Assembly: GCA_037903475.1 (NCBI GenBank)
Contig: JBAJFG010000188.1
Coordinates: forward strand, 372,001 to 436,000
Length of the DNA: 64,000 nucleotides
Direction: 5' to 3'
DNA from: Ancylostoma caninum
Lineage: Eukaryota; Nematoda; Chromadorea; Rhabditida; Ancylostomatidae
Numbering within the stretch: position 1 is the first letter of the stretch; each line of letters opens with the position of its first letter. Below are positions 46,082-58,100 of the stretch, in pieces. Both the position numbers and the translations under genes were made by a program. The notes beneath the pieces were generated by a model. It saw only the letters and a program-made list of their open reading frames with translations. It did no database searches and had not been told where the DNA came from.

Positions 46082-48152
46082 TTACGTTGGTGCATAATTA
46101 ATTCAGCTTTTTTCGCGACTTCTTTTCTCGACAAAAGTTGAAGCTTTTCAAATGATTTCAAAAGAGCCGAAATATTCTCTATCATTTCGGGAAAAGTTGA
46201 AATTCAGCATAGTCATTTCGCGATCTCAGCGAACCTATCAAAGATGGACTAGCGAACGTGGCTAGGTTGAAAGATTGCTCATATTTCTAAGCTACGAGCT
46301 TCACAGATGAAAATAGAGGTTGGCCATCAAATTCCCAGCACCAGAGATTTTGTTCAGCCTGGAAGAGGACAAAAGCTTGACAACGAAAATGCTGTCCGAA
46401 CTCTTCAATATGGACCATTAAACCATGGTACTTCCTCTCAAAATACTCAGAAGAGCATGGAGATTGTCCATGTGGGTCAACACAAGCTCTCACAAAGGAA
46501 CAATGTTTAACGCCCACCGATTTTCTGCAGCCAAACGAGCAGGATCCTTTTCTGAAGAATCTCATCAATCTCTCTTTCTCTTCCATGGCTGCCAAGAGTT
46601 CTTGATCGTTGAAATTTCGCACAGCTCGTCCTTCTTCATCTGTAGGATTGTAGCCTCCTAATTGAATCACTTAAATATTAGGTGTGTGCAGAAGTGCGGG
46701 GCAGTTGGTGGTATTCCATCGTTTAACGTCGTATTGCTATTTGCGGCTGGTTCATTGGCTATTGGTATCCGGCAAAGGTTTTAATGGATATTAGTAGTCG
46801 GGAACACCCACTACACTTTTGGCTAGGGACGACGTTACAGCGTTGTCACGTTTTTGGTGTAAAACCAATGCTATGGTCTACAAGCAAATTCGTGGATATT
46901 TGTTTTATAAATGCAAATCCGGAAGATAGACAATGGAAGCGAACCATTAATAATACGTCTGTGGAGGGTATCTTTTCCAAAATGCCTGAGGTTCGTGGAT
47001 TCCTAATTATTACAAGTGAAGCTGTGAGCTAAGGAAATGTTGCACAAGCTAGTCAGCAACTTGACGCTCATTGAATCAGATCCACTGCAAAGTAGGAAGG
47101 GCATTTTGAGGAAATTAGCCAACATGCCACGTCACCTATCGGTAATAAGGGTAGGGGGAGGTGATAGATTTTGCATGAGTAGAGCGAAGAACACCAGTGT
47201 CCACACTGGCAGGTCTGCAGGTGTTCGACCTACTGATATTCCAACAACTCTTTTTAGGAAAGATTGTAATTGTTGATACGAAATAGGTCGTCTGCGACAT
47301 TAAGAGCAGATCATCCCGTGATCTAAATTTCAGCGACCCACTTAAAAAATAGGCGAACCGTAGCCAAACTCTTGAGGAACTTGAATGACCTTTCATGGTC
47401 AACAACTTAGGTCGGCCGCAACCAATGTTTTCCAAACGGATGCACAGTGATTGCCGATGCTACCCTCTATTCTCTAAAGTAATCATGACAGAATTCTCAA
47501 ATATAAGGCCAATACAGGCGAGCTTACGTCGTCCGCTGCGGGATAACGCGTACCGGCATGTTACATTATCAGCTCTGTAAAAAATTGACCACTTAAGTTT
47601 TCAAATTCTAACTCAGCCTCTATACTCATTGTACCTGTCTCCAACCAATCATCCACGTTTCATGTTTCTAACACTTTACATCCGCGGCAAATCTTTTGAT
47701 GAAGAGACCCTACTCGAAAACGATGTGTGCCGTTTTTTTCAACATCAAACCTGTTAAATTTTACATTTCCAAAAAAAATTCTGTGTGCAACTTTACACAG
47801 ATCTTGATGTGTTTTGAATTGAATGAAAATGTTGCCTTTGAGCCGAGTTATGGTGTTTTAAAAATTTAGGTGTGAACTGCCCCGAAACTTCTGCACGCAC
47901 CTAATGTTTTTCGACTTGGCTTCGCTGATTTTTCCTCGGCCAAAATTTCGTTGTGGTCGCGGAATGACTGTTCAGTATTCCAAGCTTCGTCGAAGTGGTA
48001 GAGCATGAGATGATGAAGATGGATACGATTTTCGATAGCACATTTACCAAGTGGAAGAAGGGATCAATCACATGAAAACCGTCAGCGAAGTGTTAATTTT
48101 TGACGAGAAAAGGAGTCGCGAAAAAAGCCGCATTAATTAGGCACCAACCTAA
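46082..48152 (-). mobile_element. mariner element interrupted by a nested TIR element
   Basis: Long inverted ends (TTACGTTGGTGCATAATTAA and the complement of TTAATTAGGCACCAACCTAA, each followed by a TTTTTTCGCG block) are flanked by TA on both sides. The minus strand near 48.0 kb encodes a mariner N-terminus (HHLMLYHFDEAWNTEQSFRD). Near 46.67-46.29 kb it encodes the second half of the HTH region (EEGRAVRNFNDQELLAAMEE) with later decay. The two parts are separated by the element at 46679-47904. The downstream catalytic domain is missing. Confidence 0.8.
46679..47904. mobile_element. nested 1.2-kb TIR element inside the mariner
   Basis: Its inverted ends are TTAGGTGTGTGCAGAAGT..GGGGCAGTT at 46679 and the complement of AACTGCCCC..ACTTCTGCACGCACCTAA at 47904. 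It splits the mariner transposase reading. The internal frames (for example 46784-47032, plus) are not recognised, so family assignment rests on the mariner-like TTAGG end only. Confidence 0.65.
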
Positions 48153-48954
48153 TAGATTCGAAACATTTACTGATATGTGATTCCTACACGGTAGTAGGCA
48201 TCGGTAAGTCATATTTAAGTAGTTTCGCTCAGAACAGTTTCAGTACAGCATATAACATCACTCTGCTTCCAGTTCGTGTGGGCGATTTCAAGAGACGTGG
48301 TTATGGGATCGTGTACAAAAAAAAACAATGGTTCACTCTGAACGACTACTCAAGAACATTGTTTGCTACGATATTTTCATTGCTGTTCAAGCATAAACTT
48401 TGCTGTCACAGTGACTAGATTGAGAAAATTTAAAAAAAAACTCTGCATTAATCAGCCAGAGAAAAGCATGCGATAATTCCTCACTACATTAAAAAAATGA
48501 GATCCAAGATATTAATATACTACTAAACAGATTCTACTAGTAATCTTAGCTCAGCGATGGGCGCGTCAGCGGAAGAAAATCGCGCCCATTGCAGTCTGGA
48601 CTACATCTTTATGAAAAAAATGTGTAAAAGAACATTCTCGAAAACAAAGAATAGACATTGTGGTTCTTTGTTTTGGCACAGAACGTCGATAAAACAGAAA
48701 ACTCAAGTTGAAAATATTCATGTCTGAAACTACTTGGAGTGAAGGCAAAAGGTCGTCAGAGAGTACAACGATGTGGAACATTGTAATAATAATATTGTAG
48801 TACTCTTGGTGAATCGAGTTCATAGTTCAAACTATAGTAAAACTGCAGTTCAGTGTTACAGAACAACGTCCTCCCAAGATGTGATAATAACGAATGATTC
48901 TTATTGAAACTTAAGTTCAAGATTAGTCCACGGTTTTCGATTGGAGCGGATGTT

Positions 48955-49165
48955 CTACAAACTTGGACTATCCGAACGATTTGGAGGAACGGGCAACGGA
49001 GCCAGAACCTGAAAAATGAGGGAATGCTCGAAAAGGGGCGCGGTCGTCAATGGGTTGAGAGTTTGTCGATTATCCTTCTCTTCGGAACGAGCCTGTGCTG
49101 TGCGTATAACGTAACGAACCTTAACGTCTAGTTCTTTTAATTCACAGCATAGATGTTTAGCTCTA
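48955..49165 (-). CDS. unrecognised 70-codon frame without Met
   Basis: The minus strand stays open for AKHLCCELKELDVKVRYVIR then TAQARSEEKDNRQTLNPLTT and ends NRSDSPSL with TAG. A CTCATTTTTCAG acceptor lies inside the frame before VLAPLPVPPN, so it may be a terminal exon of 17 codons or a retroelement relic. Confidence 0.3.
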
Positions 49166-50111
49166 ATTCAAGACGAATGTGTAAACATGGGAGTCTCACA
49201 ATTGAAGGGCTGATGCAGAAGCACTGCACTATTCTCCTTCACGGAAAGGACACCAGACTGGTGTGACTCAAATTTAACAGCAAAGTCCAGCTTCTTTAGT
49301 TACAACGACTTGTGCGTGCTCTCCATGCTAACAGCATGAGCATTGTGATCAAGGACGGCTTTGGGAACAAATGCTCCGAATGCAGGATTTTTACATAAAT
49401 TAGTACATAAATACCCACAGCACAGAATGCTAACATAGTATTGAGCTGTGGCTAACAGAGTACTGAGCTATACAGTACCAGTAAACATCTATGAAACCGC
49501 AGATGTTGAGAAGATGACCTATGGCTGGAACAAGGGTGTGTGAAATAAGTACAAATAGGACCACTACAAAATAATCAACATTCATAGATGAGATCTCTCT
49601 CGATTATTTGTGCTCAAATGAGAAAGGCATACATAGCACCAATCGTCCAAAACTAAAATGTATTATACAACAGAATGATGAGGCAACTTCGAGAGATAGC
49701 GTGATAAAGGCAGAAATCTTCACTGATAGAAGCAAAACCGTGAACGCTCATTGATGTGACTCGAGAACAAGGCTATTATCCTGCATCATATGAGAAGAGT
49801 TTCAGGGGACCTAAACGAGATTGCATTAGGCTAATTGTTCTTGAGGTACACAAAGACTGATTACGTTTTTCATTTTGCTAAATGAAATCGGTGCTGTGGA
49901 TAATGTTCAGTGAGGGGCACATGAGGAGCAGTACGGCATACATATGACTGTGAGCAATTCTAATTACCAACCAGTTTTCCAGCCCAGGCTGTAAAGGTGG
50001 TAAATTGGGAGAGAGCGTTAACTTTCATCGTTTTAGGGAATGTGTTGCCGAATTTCTTTTCCCAAGCATTTGATGTTAGCTCAAAGAGCGATTCATGGCG
50101 CGCTTGCTTAC

Positions 50112-50300
50112 AGATACAGTCCTTGTCGAAAAGATAGACGGATTGCGCGTGCGGTTTCATAGCGTTGCGGCCGCAAAATCGCGGCGGGACCTAGTGGACC
50201 CTCTCACTTAAAGCATGCTCTCTCCGCATCCATCGTGCAGGTCCCGCCGCGATTCTGCAGTTACGGAATCCGTCTATCTTTTCGACAAGGACTATAAGTT
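50112..50300. repeat. imperfect palindrome with mirrored coding-like arms
   Basis: CCTTGTCGAAAAGATAGACG GATT at the left is inverted at the right, as are the CGCGGCGGGACCT blocks. Both arms read SVYLFDKD when translated outward. Confidence 0.6.
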
Positions 50301-50654
50301 GTTTGGCAATTTCCATTTTTTATTTTCAGAAAAAAATGAGAATGCGAAACAAAATACTGAAGTTCCCTTTTCTGGGTTCCAAGGCGTTAGTGAAGATAAA
50401 ACTGAGTGTATTGTAGCTCCCTATTTTTTATTCTGTTCGAAGAGTCCGTACTGAATTTAGAAAATATTACCTTCGAGAGTTTTACCATCCTCGGCTTTTC
50501 ACAGTGATGCGGACTGTTAGTGATGCTAATAATATACATTCATTCGAAGTGCTCATCATTTCGGTGGTCACCACGTTAGATAATCTCGGTAGCCCTTTTT
50601 TCCCCTACATAAAAGTGAAAAAGTCGAAAATGCCAATTAGCCGATAATTTTGTG

Positions 50655-50778
50655 CAGAATGGTCATCACATTTCTGTTAAACGTATTGGAAAACCCCAGC
50701 ACTCACGTCCCCGCCTGTCCCCGAGAGGAGGCAGAAAAATCTATAAAATTAATAAGTCAATAAGCCGAGAGTATCTAC
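50655..50778. repeat. single unit of the 124-bp repeat
   Basis: It matches the 12.3-12.66 kb units (GAATGGTCATCA, CGTATTGGAAAACCCCAGCA, then AAAAATC and AATAAGTCAATAAG). It directly abuts the family A hairpin here, whereas at 12.7 kb about 100 bp intervene. Confidence 0.6.
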
Positions 50779-50780
50779 TA

Positions 50781-50940
50781 CTAGCACCCCTTCGGGACGC
50801 TAGGAAGCGGGGTGGGGCAGCTACTTGAGGTCTGCGCAAAAGCTTCACATATGTGAAGTCCTCGGAAAACAAAAGTACAACCGGTCATTAATTGAGCTCA
50901 AGTACGAAGTCCTCCTTATGAGTTGCGTATGTACTTCAGT
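50781..50940 (-). mobile_element. Helitron-like family A, truncated terminal fragment
   Basis: The hairpin end is nearly identical to those at 12766 and 37497 (two changes in the stem) and is followed by the same GGGGTGGGGCAG block and the AGCTTCACA/GAGCTCAA segments. Similarity fades near 50,940 and no TC end was found. Upstream at 50,655-50,778 is one unit of the roughly 124-bp repeat that also precedes copy A1. Confidence 0.6.
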
Positions 50941-51845
50941 CTGGCTGACCGACTAAGGCTATACTGCTGCCTTCTCCTGATAGTGAGACTATAAACAAGG
51001 ACGGACTTGTTCAACAAATTAAGCATAGCACAAAGAAGAGGGATCACATTGTTAGAAAGCTGAGCTTGTTTGGACAATCACAGACATGTTTTAACATGTT
51101 TCTACACATACATGCGTGTTGTCATCCTCTGCTCCCTCTTCGCTGTCAACTCGTTATGGGCACCCTTCTACCACTCCTGAATACTGTAGACTCCACCACA
51201 CAGCTGGTGCGATTAGGGTGCGACACACGCACTTTCTCCGCAAATTTCAATTGTGCATGTGCCCCAGGTTCCACCCCGTTTTTCATAGTGGAGATATCAA
51301 AAATGTTTATTAAGGACAGGAAAGTCCGAACCTTCATACTCATCTAGAATGGAGTAGTCTCGAATAAATTTTGATGCAGTGCGGCCGAAATTGTATAGTC
51401 AATTCGACTTTCCTTCATGAATTCTGTCAGGGTGAATCACAGGTGCTCCATTTCAAACCACACGTACGTATTTTGAGGAGCAAAGCAAAAAGCAAAGGGG
51501 GGGGGGGGGAGGAGTACGTTGTGTTTTTTTCGGTGGATGATATGTTCCACACCTCTGTGTTCTTATCCTGTCTGATCTATCTCCAGAATAAAGAAAAATT
51601 CCAGTGAAAGATTTTGTGGAAGGCAGAGAGAAGATGCTAAATCATTAGAATACTCTATCGCCAACGGGTATGCAAGCCGCGCAAATCGAACTTGTAGCAG
51701 AAGAGAGGTACCACTGCAAGGGAAATTTAGCACCACTCTCTATGAATCCATTTGTTGAGCAAAGGGTATAAGAACCAACGTGAAATTCACCTATGTCCTA
51801 CCGAACCTCGACTTTGATCCAGGACTCCAGAAAGAAGTTTGTTGG

Positions 51846-52128
51846 CTATTCTCCAGTGTTATAAATGTACAGCCTTTTTGTAGTTATTCTAGACTTTGGC
51901 TGAACTTCTTCTTCTTCTTCTGGCTCCGGAGCAAAACGAAGCAAATCGTCGTATTTATGTGCAGTTTGCACAGATGCTACCTGAAAACATCAATTACTAG
52001 TTGTACAGAATCTAATCCGAATCAGAATGCTTCAACTTCAATTTACTACCTTGATTTGTTTTGCTGTTTGCGTCCATTTGTTCCTCATTTTAGCTCTATC
52101 TTCAAATTTTTCGTTCAACATTTTCTTC
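51846..52128 (-). CDS. TWK channel C-terminal tail exons
   Basis: Exon 52128-52050 (acceptor TTATTTTAG, donor AAG/GTAGTA) encodes a basic helix beginning KKMLNEKFEDRAKMRNKW. Exon 51980-51846 (acceptor GTTTTCAG) encodes YDDLLRFAPEPEEEEE and ends YIYNTGE then TAG. Phases match each other. They match upstream exon 53378-53298 only if the 37-nt exon 53055-53019 is included. The tail is probably the region that receives regulatory input (inference from the family). Confidence 0.75.
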
Positions 52129-55100
52129 CTAAAATAATTTTCCAGTGATTTTGAAGTTTCAAGAGAAAAAAAAACAGCTTGTCTGAGAATGTCTGTAATG
52201 AGCAATGTTCCTGACAATATTGAGGTGCCAGAGGAATAGGTATCAATCCCATCAATCATTCAAGATTCTGCTCAGACTCCAAGAAGAATAAGGAGTGGGA
52301 TGTTATGACTAGCTGATCACTGGATCGATGATGACTTCGCAAGAAACTGTTTGATTGGTCATCAACAAGAACAAACAAAAACATGTTGACCGCACATGAT
52401 GAGTATAGCATTCGTTTCTTTCACTATTCTGGCCGTAGGAACAGGACAACCGACCACATGGTGGAGCAAGGCGACGATGACTGCATTAGGAAACGATCCA
52501 AACTGTTCATAGTTTTCCCGTCCACTACACTACAGAAGACCGGAAGACCCTCCGGGGATAGATGAGGGGGGGGGTGTACTCCCCGGAGGACCCTCCGGGG
52601 ATAGATGAGGGGGGGAGGGGGTATGGCACAGTACACTGTGGCCCCCCCCTCATCTTTCCCCAGAAGGGTCTTCTGCAAATAAGTGAGGACCAAAAGAATG
52701 TATTATAGTTTAAGTGGTGAGAATGATGCCCGAGATGCGCTTATCTTCTTGTTGTAAGTCGGTTGACCTAGGAAACAATCAGTTGTTCGAAGACACAACT
52801 TCATGTATAACGGTCCCTTTCAGCGCAGTTACTACTCCCCATGGAGTTACTGCGACAATAATTTGCCACCTCGTTAAAAGCTCACTTGCCCAGTCAATCC
52901 ATCTACACCGTACATAATAGCAAGTCAGGTAACACAAGTTAACTTACTGATGGTGACTCATGAAGCGCATTAGGAAACGATCCGAACTGTTCATAGTTTT
53001 CCCGTATTGTTTCACAACATCGAGCTCTGGAATATCTGCAATTCTTCCGGGCTAGCTATAAAAGTGATAACCAAAGGAAACAGGATACGCTTTTACTTTA
53101 GTGATATTATGGACCATGTGATCGTGAGGCATTCAACTCTAAGACTTTTGTTTAATAATTGGTGTTTGAAAGCTCTTCGAATTTCAACGTTTTCACTGGA
53201 TGTGTCTTGATTTCCTTCAAAATAAGTGCAACATGATGAGCACGTAATTCATATGCGGTTTCTTATGTCATGTGCCACAGCAATTTTCAGTTCTTACCTT
53301 TTCTCGGCCGCAGCTCTGACGGCCCCCGTTCTATATCACCACGACTATCTAGCGACGCGGTCTTTTTGTTCTCCTCAGCTGGAAATAAGCGCTTTACTCA
53401 GGATAAAACAAAAATATTCAGTTGGCACTCACCACTAACACTTAGGTTCATTTTAAAGTCGTTGTCGATCGATTTCACTACTCTCGCAAACAGAATTTCA
53501 AGCTGCATTTGTAACACATTGATTGACATGGACACCACGGATAAACCAATGAGAATCAGCAGGAAATTGGCCACGGCAACGCTGTGGCCAGGTGTGATAT
53601 CACCAAAACCTAAAAAAAACATTTTGACCCGCATAAAAAGTTGGATGAATCAAACTAACCGATAGTTGTGAGTGAAATGAAGAAGAAGTAGAGTGCTTCG
53701 AAGAATGTCCATTCCTCAAAGAACGAAAAGACAGCGCAGCATAGCAACATCCAGAAGACCAGCACTGAATTGAAAAAAAATCGTAAGGTTTTTTTACCTT
53801 CATTCTGGTGATAGATTAACAACGTTCGCTGAATACTAGACACTATTCAGTACTAGGTCCTTGAAAGAAGTAGAGACTATTTCTACCTATTTAATTCGAC
53901 TCCTTGGCGAATACCAAGGGTGGCAGCGTTTATCCCTGGACCCATCTACTCACGAACGCTGTGGTTCTTCGAACTCTGTGTTGGGGAAGAGTTTGGAATA
54001 ATTTGCTGGCACAGTTGAGCAACTTCCCGTCCCCTATCAGTGTTCTATTACTCTGTCAATGTTCTGTCTTTATCGCATTGTGTACATTTTGACTTGGTGC
54101 CATTCGTTTGCATTTGCTAATTTGTTCAGGGATTCTCAGCACAGATTTAGGTTTTAGCACGCTCAAGTTCAGTCTGGTACTTAGTCGGAATGCCAACAGT
54201 GCGATAAAGACAAGAATGAAGCAATGACTGAATAATGGAGCAGTTGCAGACGACGGAATCAGGGCGCAGCACTAGGTGGTCAGTGTCGGTTGGAGAGTAC
54301 TAAGTCCAGTCGGATTCCGAAATGGGCTACTAAGTACCTACACCAGGGTTCTTTTAGGAAAAGCAGATGGCACTAAAAATGACTTAAATAAGCTTTAGTG
54401 AGACGACGAATGATGTTTCAGCAAGAAATGCGTACCATTTAGCGAAGACAGCCTAAATCATCTCAAATTCAAGCTAAAATCCTCGAAAAACCAATCTCAG
54501 TACGGAACTGTTTGATCCCGCTAGAACTCGTTGAAACTTGTTATAGGACCTGTCAGATACAAGAAATTGTCACTGGAGCGTGGTTTTTTCTCTCAAACCC
54601 GGAACTTTCCCAGGAAATTTCTCTCGTTTGAGGAAGTGTTCCGATACGCTGTCAACTCAGAGAAATGCGCCCAAGTGGTATCAACTCTCCCCCAAAGTGG
54701 CATCTTTCGTTTTTGAGAAACCGTCTTCGTTTTTGAAAAAAGCCGTCATTAATGGTCAAAAAATGGTCAAAAACCACTTTTTGACCATTAATGACGGTTT
54801 TTCTCATAAACGAAGACGACTCCTCAAAAACGAGAGGTGCCACTTTGGGGGACACTCGTTGGTATAGTGCGCATCTATAGTCAAAATTCCAACATGATAC
54901 GTCTCCTACAGGTTGAGCAACACCTGATTATCACTGGAGCGCACCAGAGGGCAGGGTAGGGATGGAGTAAATGGTTGAACAACGGTGGTCTTCAGCCACG
55001 AGTTTGATGATCCTCCAGAAGTGCTTCTCTGAAATCTGCTTGTCTCTAATATCAGTAGACAGCGGTTGGCTACGCCCCGGGCATTGGTGCTAAGCCCCCT

Positions 55101-58100
55101 GAATCTGCAGGACGCTACTAAGTCCTGGTGGTCAATGACCACCTGGTGCTGAGCCCGGGATGGAATGGTGTTCAACCGAACCAGCTATCTATTCCAAACT
55201 CTTCCCCAACGCAGTGTTCGAAAGACCCCAGCGTTTCGGGATTAGATGGGTACGGCGATGAGCGCTGCCAGCATTGGCACTTGCCAAGGAGCCGAATTAA
55301 ATATGTAGAAGAGTCTCTACTCTTGAAAGATGCAACAAAACTTCTTTTTCTGCTTTTTTTGGGGTGCTGAACATGATTAGCACACTAGTTTTTTTTTTCT
55401 TCTTTTCTAGACATTTTTTCACTGGAGGTTAAATTCAATATGAACGCAACTGGTACCACTAATAATGCTATTAATTTTTCTAGATAGGAGAACATCAATA
55501 TTTCTCATACATCGCCTATCATTTCAATAGTAGTCACAAGGAGATTGCACCAGGCTAACCCCGGGAATCAAAACGAACATCCATTTACAGAAGCATGGTC
55601 TGAGGTGATGTTAATGTATGTATATCATTTCTGCCCAATGGTCCTGACGCAATCAGGAGACACCAAACCTTTCTATGGCATATTGCACTTCCACAGGACT
55701 CCATGTACAGCTGGGTTTCATGAAACTTTGTCCAGTCAAACCAACTGTGGTCCAGTCAAACCAACTTTGGTAAGCTTTCCTGAGACCATAAAGTGTTCGA
55801 AGATGCATTTTAGAATAACCTGGTTCCGTTTGGTCATGGGTTGATGAGCCAAGCACACCAACAGTGGCGAGGCGGCCGAGTGGATAGCGAATAAGATTAG
55901 CAAACAGGAGATCGAGAGTTTGGATCCTGGCGGCTTATCTCTCTCTGCATTTTAGGAATTTAGGCTTTTAAACTTGTTTTCGAGTATTATTGAGGATTAG
56001 AACACATTAATTACTTGCATCACAGCAAGAGCTGATGCAGGGATTGCCCAATCGGCCACCTCTCCGCGGCTGCCATGCTTGCAGCTAGGTAGAACTCATG
56101 ATCGCGTAACCAGACGAAACCAGGTTATTCAAAAATGAGCCAGCAAACGTTCGATAGTACATAGGACAGCTAATCACGGCAACCACTGCTGCATTGCGTG
56201 GCCAAAGTTCCATGAGCCCAAGTCGGGACTCCAATGACAGGGCAGTAGAAAAATTGGCACTATTCATTCATTACGGACCCAAACTCATTAAAAAATATTT
56301 TCTGACTGGAACCTTGCATAGGGGAGCTGTTTGAGGTGCTCAACACAAATATCGTATTCATTTTGCATCGCCACACCATTTTATTGAGTTATGTTAGGTG
56401 TGCTACCGCATGCTATCCTACAGCCACGGTAACCCTATGAAAATATGGTTACGCTGCAGAATGGATACTATTTGTACTCAGCACCTAAAATAACCTCCAA
56501 GGCAAGGTTTCAGTCAAAAAAAATCTCTTTCAAGATCTCGGGTGCGTGAAAGAAGAAGAGAAGAATGGCGCCGATAAGTCTTTGACGCTCTTCAAAACTA
56601 CTGGGCGAAAATGATGTATAGTCGCGGTCATCCTGATTCAGTGTTGTTTCTTTGCGGCCATATCACGGGATCATCACGTATCACTAGTTCGAGCTCATGC
56701 AAGGGCGGGAGCGTAGTGGTGTAAGCTTGAAATGGTTTCATTCACCGGAACTATTGCTGGCCTGTGATGATTCTAGAGTATGAATGGAGCAGTTATCGGG
56801 TATACTCGCGGTCATCCTGATTCAATGCTGTTTTCTTTCCGACCGTATCACTATTGGGCAATTTATACTAGCTGCGTGCGTCACTCGCGCATCAGTCGCA
56901 CGCATCCATTTGCAAGGGATTTTCTATGAAGACCGGTCAACGCGGCATGTACATCTTCAATGAAAAGAACACGCGGCCGCCGCGAGGCCGTAAATGCGTG
57001 CGTCTGAGCTGCGACTGCGATACGACTGTGATGCGACTGGGTCCTATTCTTCATCATATAGACGCACGCGCGTCAGTCGCACGCATCCAGTATAAATTGC
57101 CTTTATGTCTTCACGCATCCCTACTCGAGCTAAAGCAAGAGCGGTTGCGTAAGCACTGCTGCCCGATAACAGCTTCATTCATTCGTGTAAATTCTTCTGT
57201 TTAACGGTACCCGAGATTGTTAAACTTCTTTATTACTTCTCAGCCAACGTTTCGGCTTATTTCGCCTTCTTCAGGGCCTGAAAGGGCTACACAATTCGTC
57301 GACTCTACCAGACCAAGTACATCAGCAGACTAAGGCAAAAATATAAAAAGTTATTTTTCAATCAGCGAGAAGGCCGCAATGCCAATACTAACCTTCGGTC
57401 GTTCCACTCCTAGCCAGTCACAACTTGCTAGTAGTGAATATATGTGGCGAGTGAGAACTAACCGTTCAATCACGTATAGGATCAAACTGACATAAAGGGC
57501 ATTCGGAAAGGAGTCGGTACTGGTGCATTCACGGACCTGAGATGAGTCATGTGTTCCACGAACTCCCACATCATTTCCGGGACCCTTTCTAACATGTTAA
57601 GCAGTTAAAAATTACTGCGACTAACAAGCTTGAACATGCGCGACTTGGCAAAGGCCCTTCTGATCTCTTTACGTAAAAATGCACCAATACCGACTCATTT
57701 CTGAACCGCCTGTAGATCTTGATATGATGCCAGTTTATTTCTGATAGTCAGACATTCATCCTTCCGGTTCATTTGCGGGCATCTGGATTTTATCCAGAAA
57801 GCTTTAATTGTCTTGCGTGCTTCTATTTCAGTTTCGCGAGTTAGTATGCTTACATGGACTTCGAAATCGTTGCCGTTATGTCTGCTCAGCCGATGTGCCG
57901 CTAATGGTGTTGATTTACGGGAGTTCCGTTTTCCATCTAAGTGCTCTTTGATTCTGAGACTTAAGGGTCGCGCTGGTTCACCTAGGTAATTGTCGCCACA
58001 GAGTTTGCATGATATCTGGTACTCGGTCCCAGAATTCATACAATCTCCCTCTCTGCCTGATGGACATATGATACAATTCGGTGACGAGCGGAGGCGATCG

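Noticed and set aside
55545..55856. Overlapping ORFs of 67-99 codons
   Set aside because: Both strands open over a local 24-bp duplication (GTCCAGTCAAACCAACT); no family or splice support.
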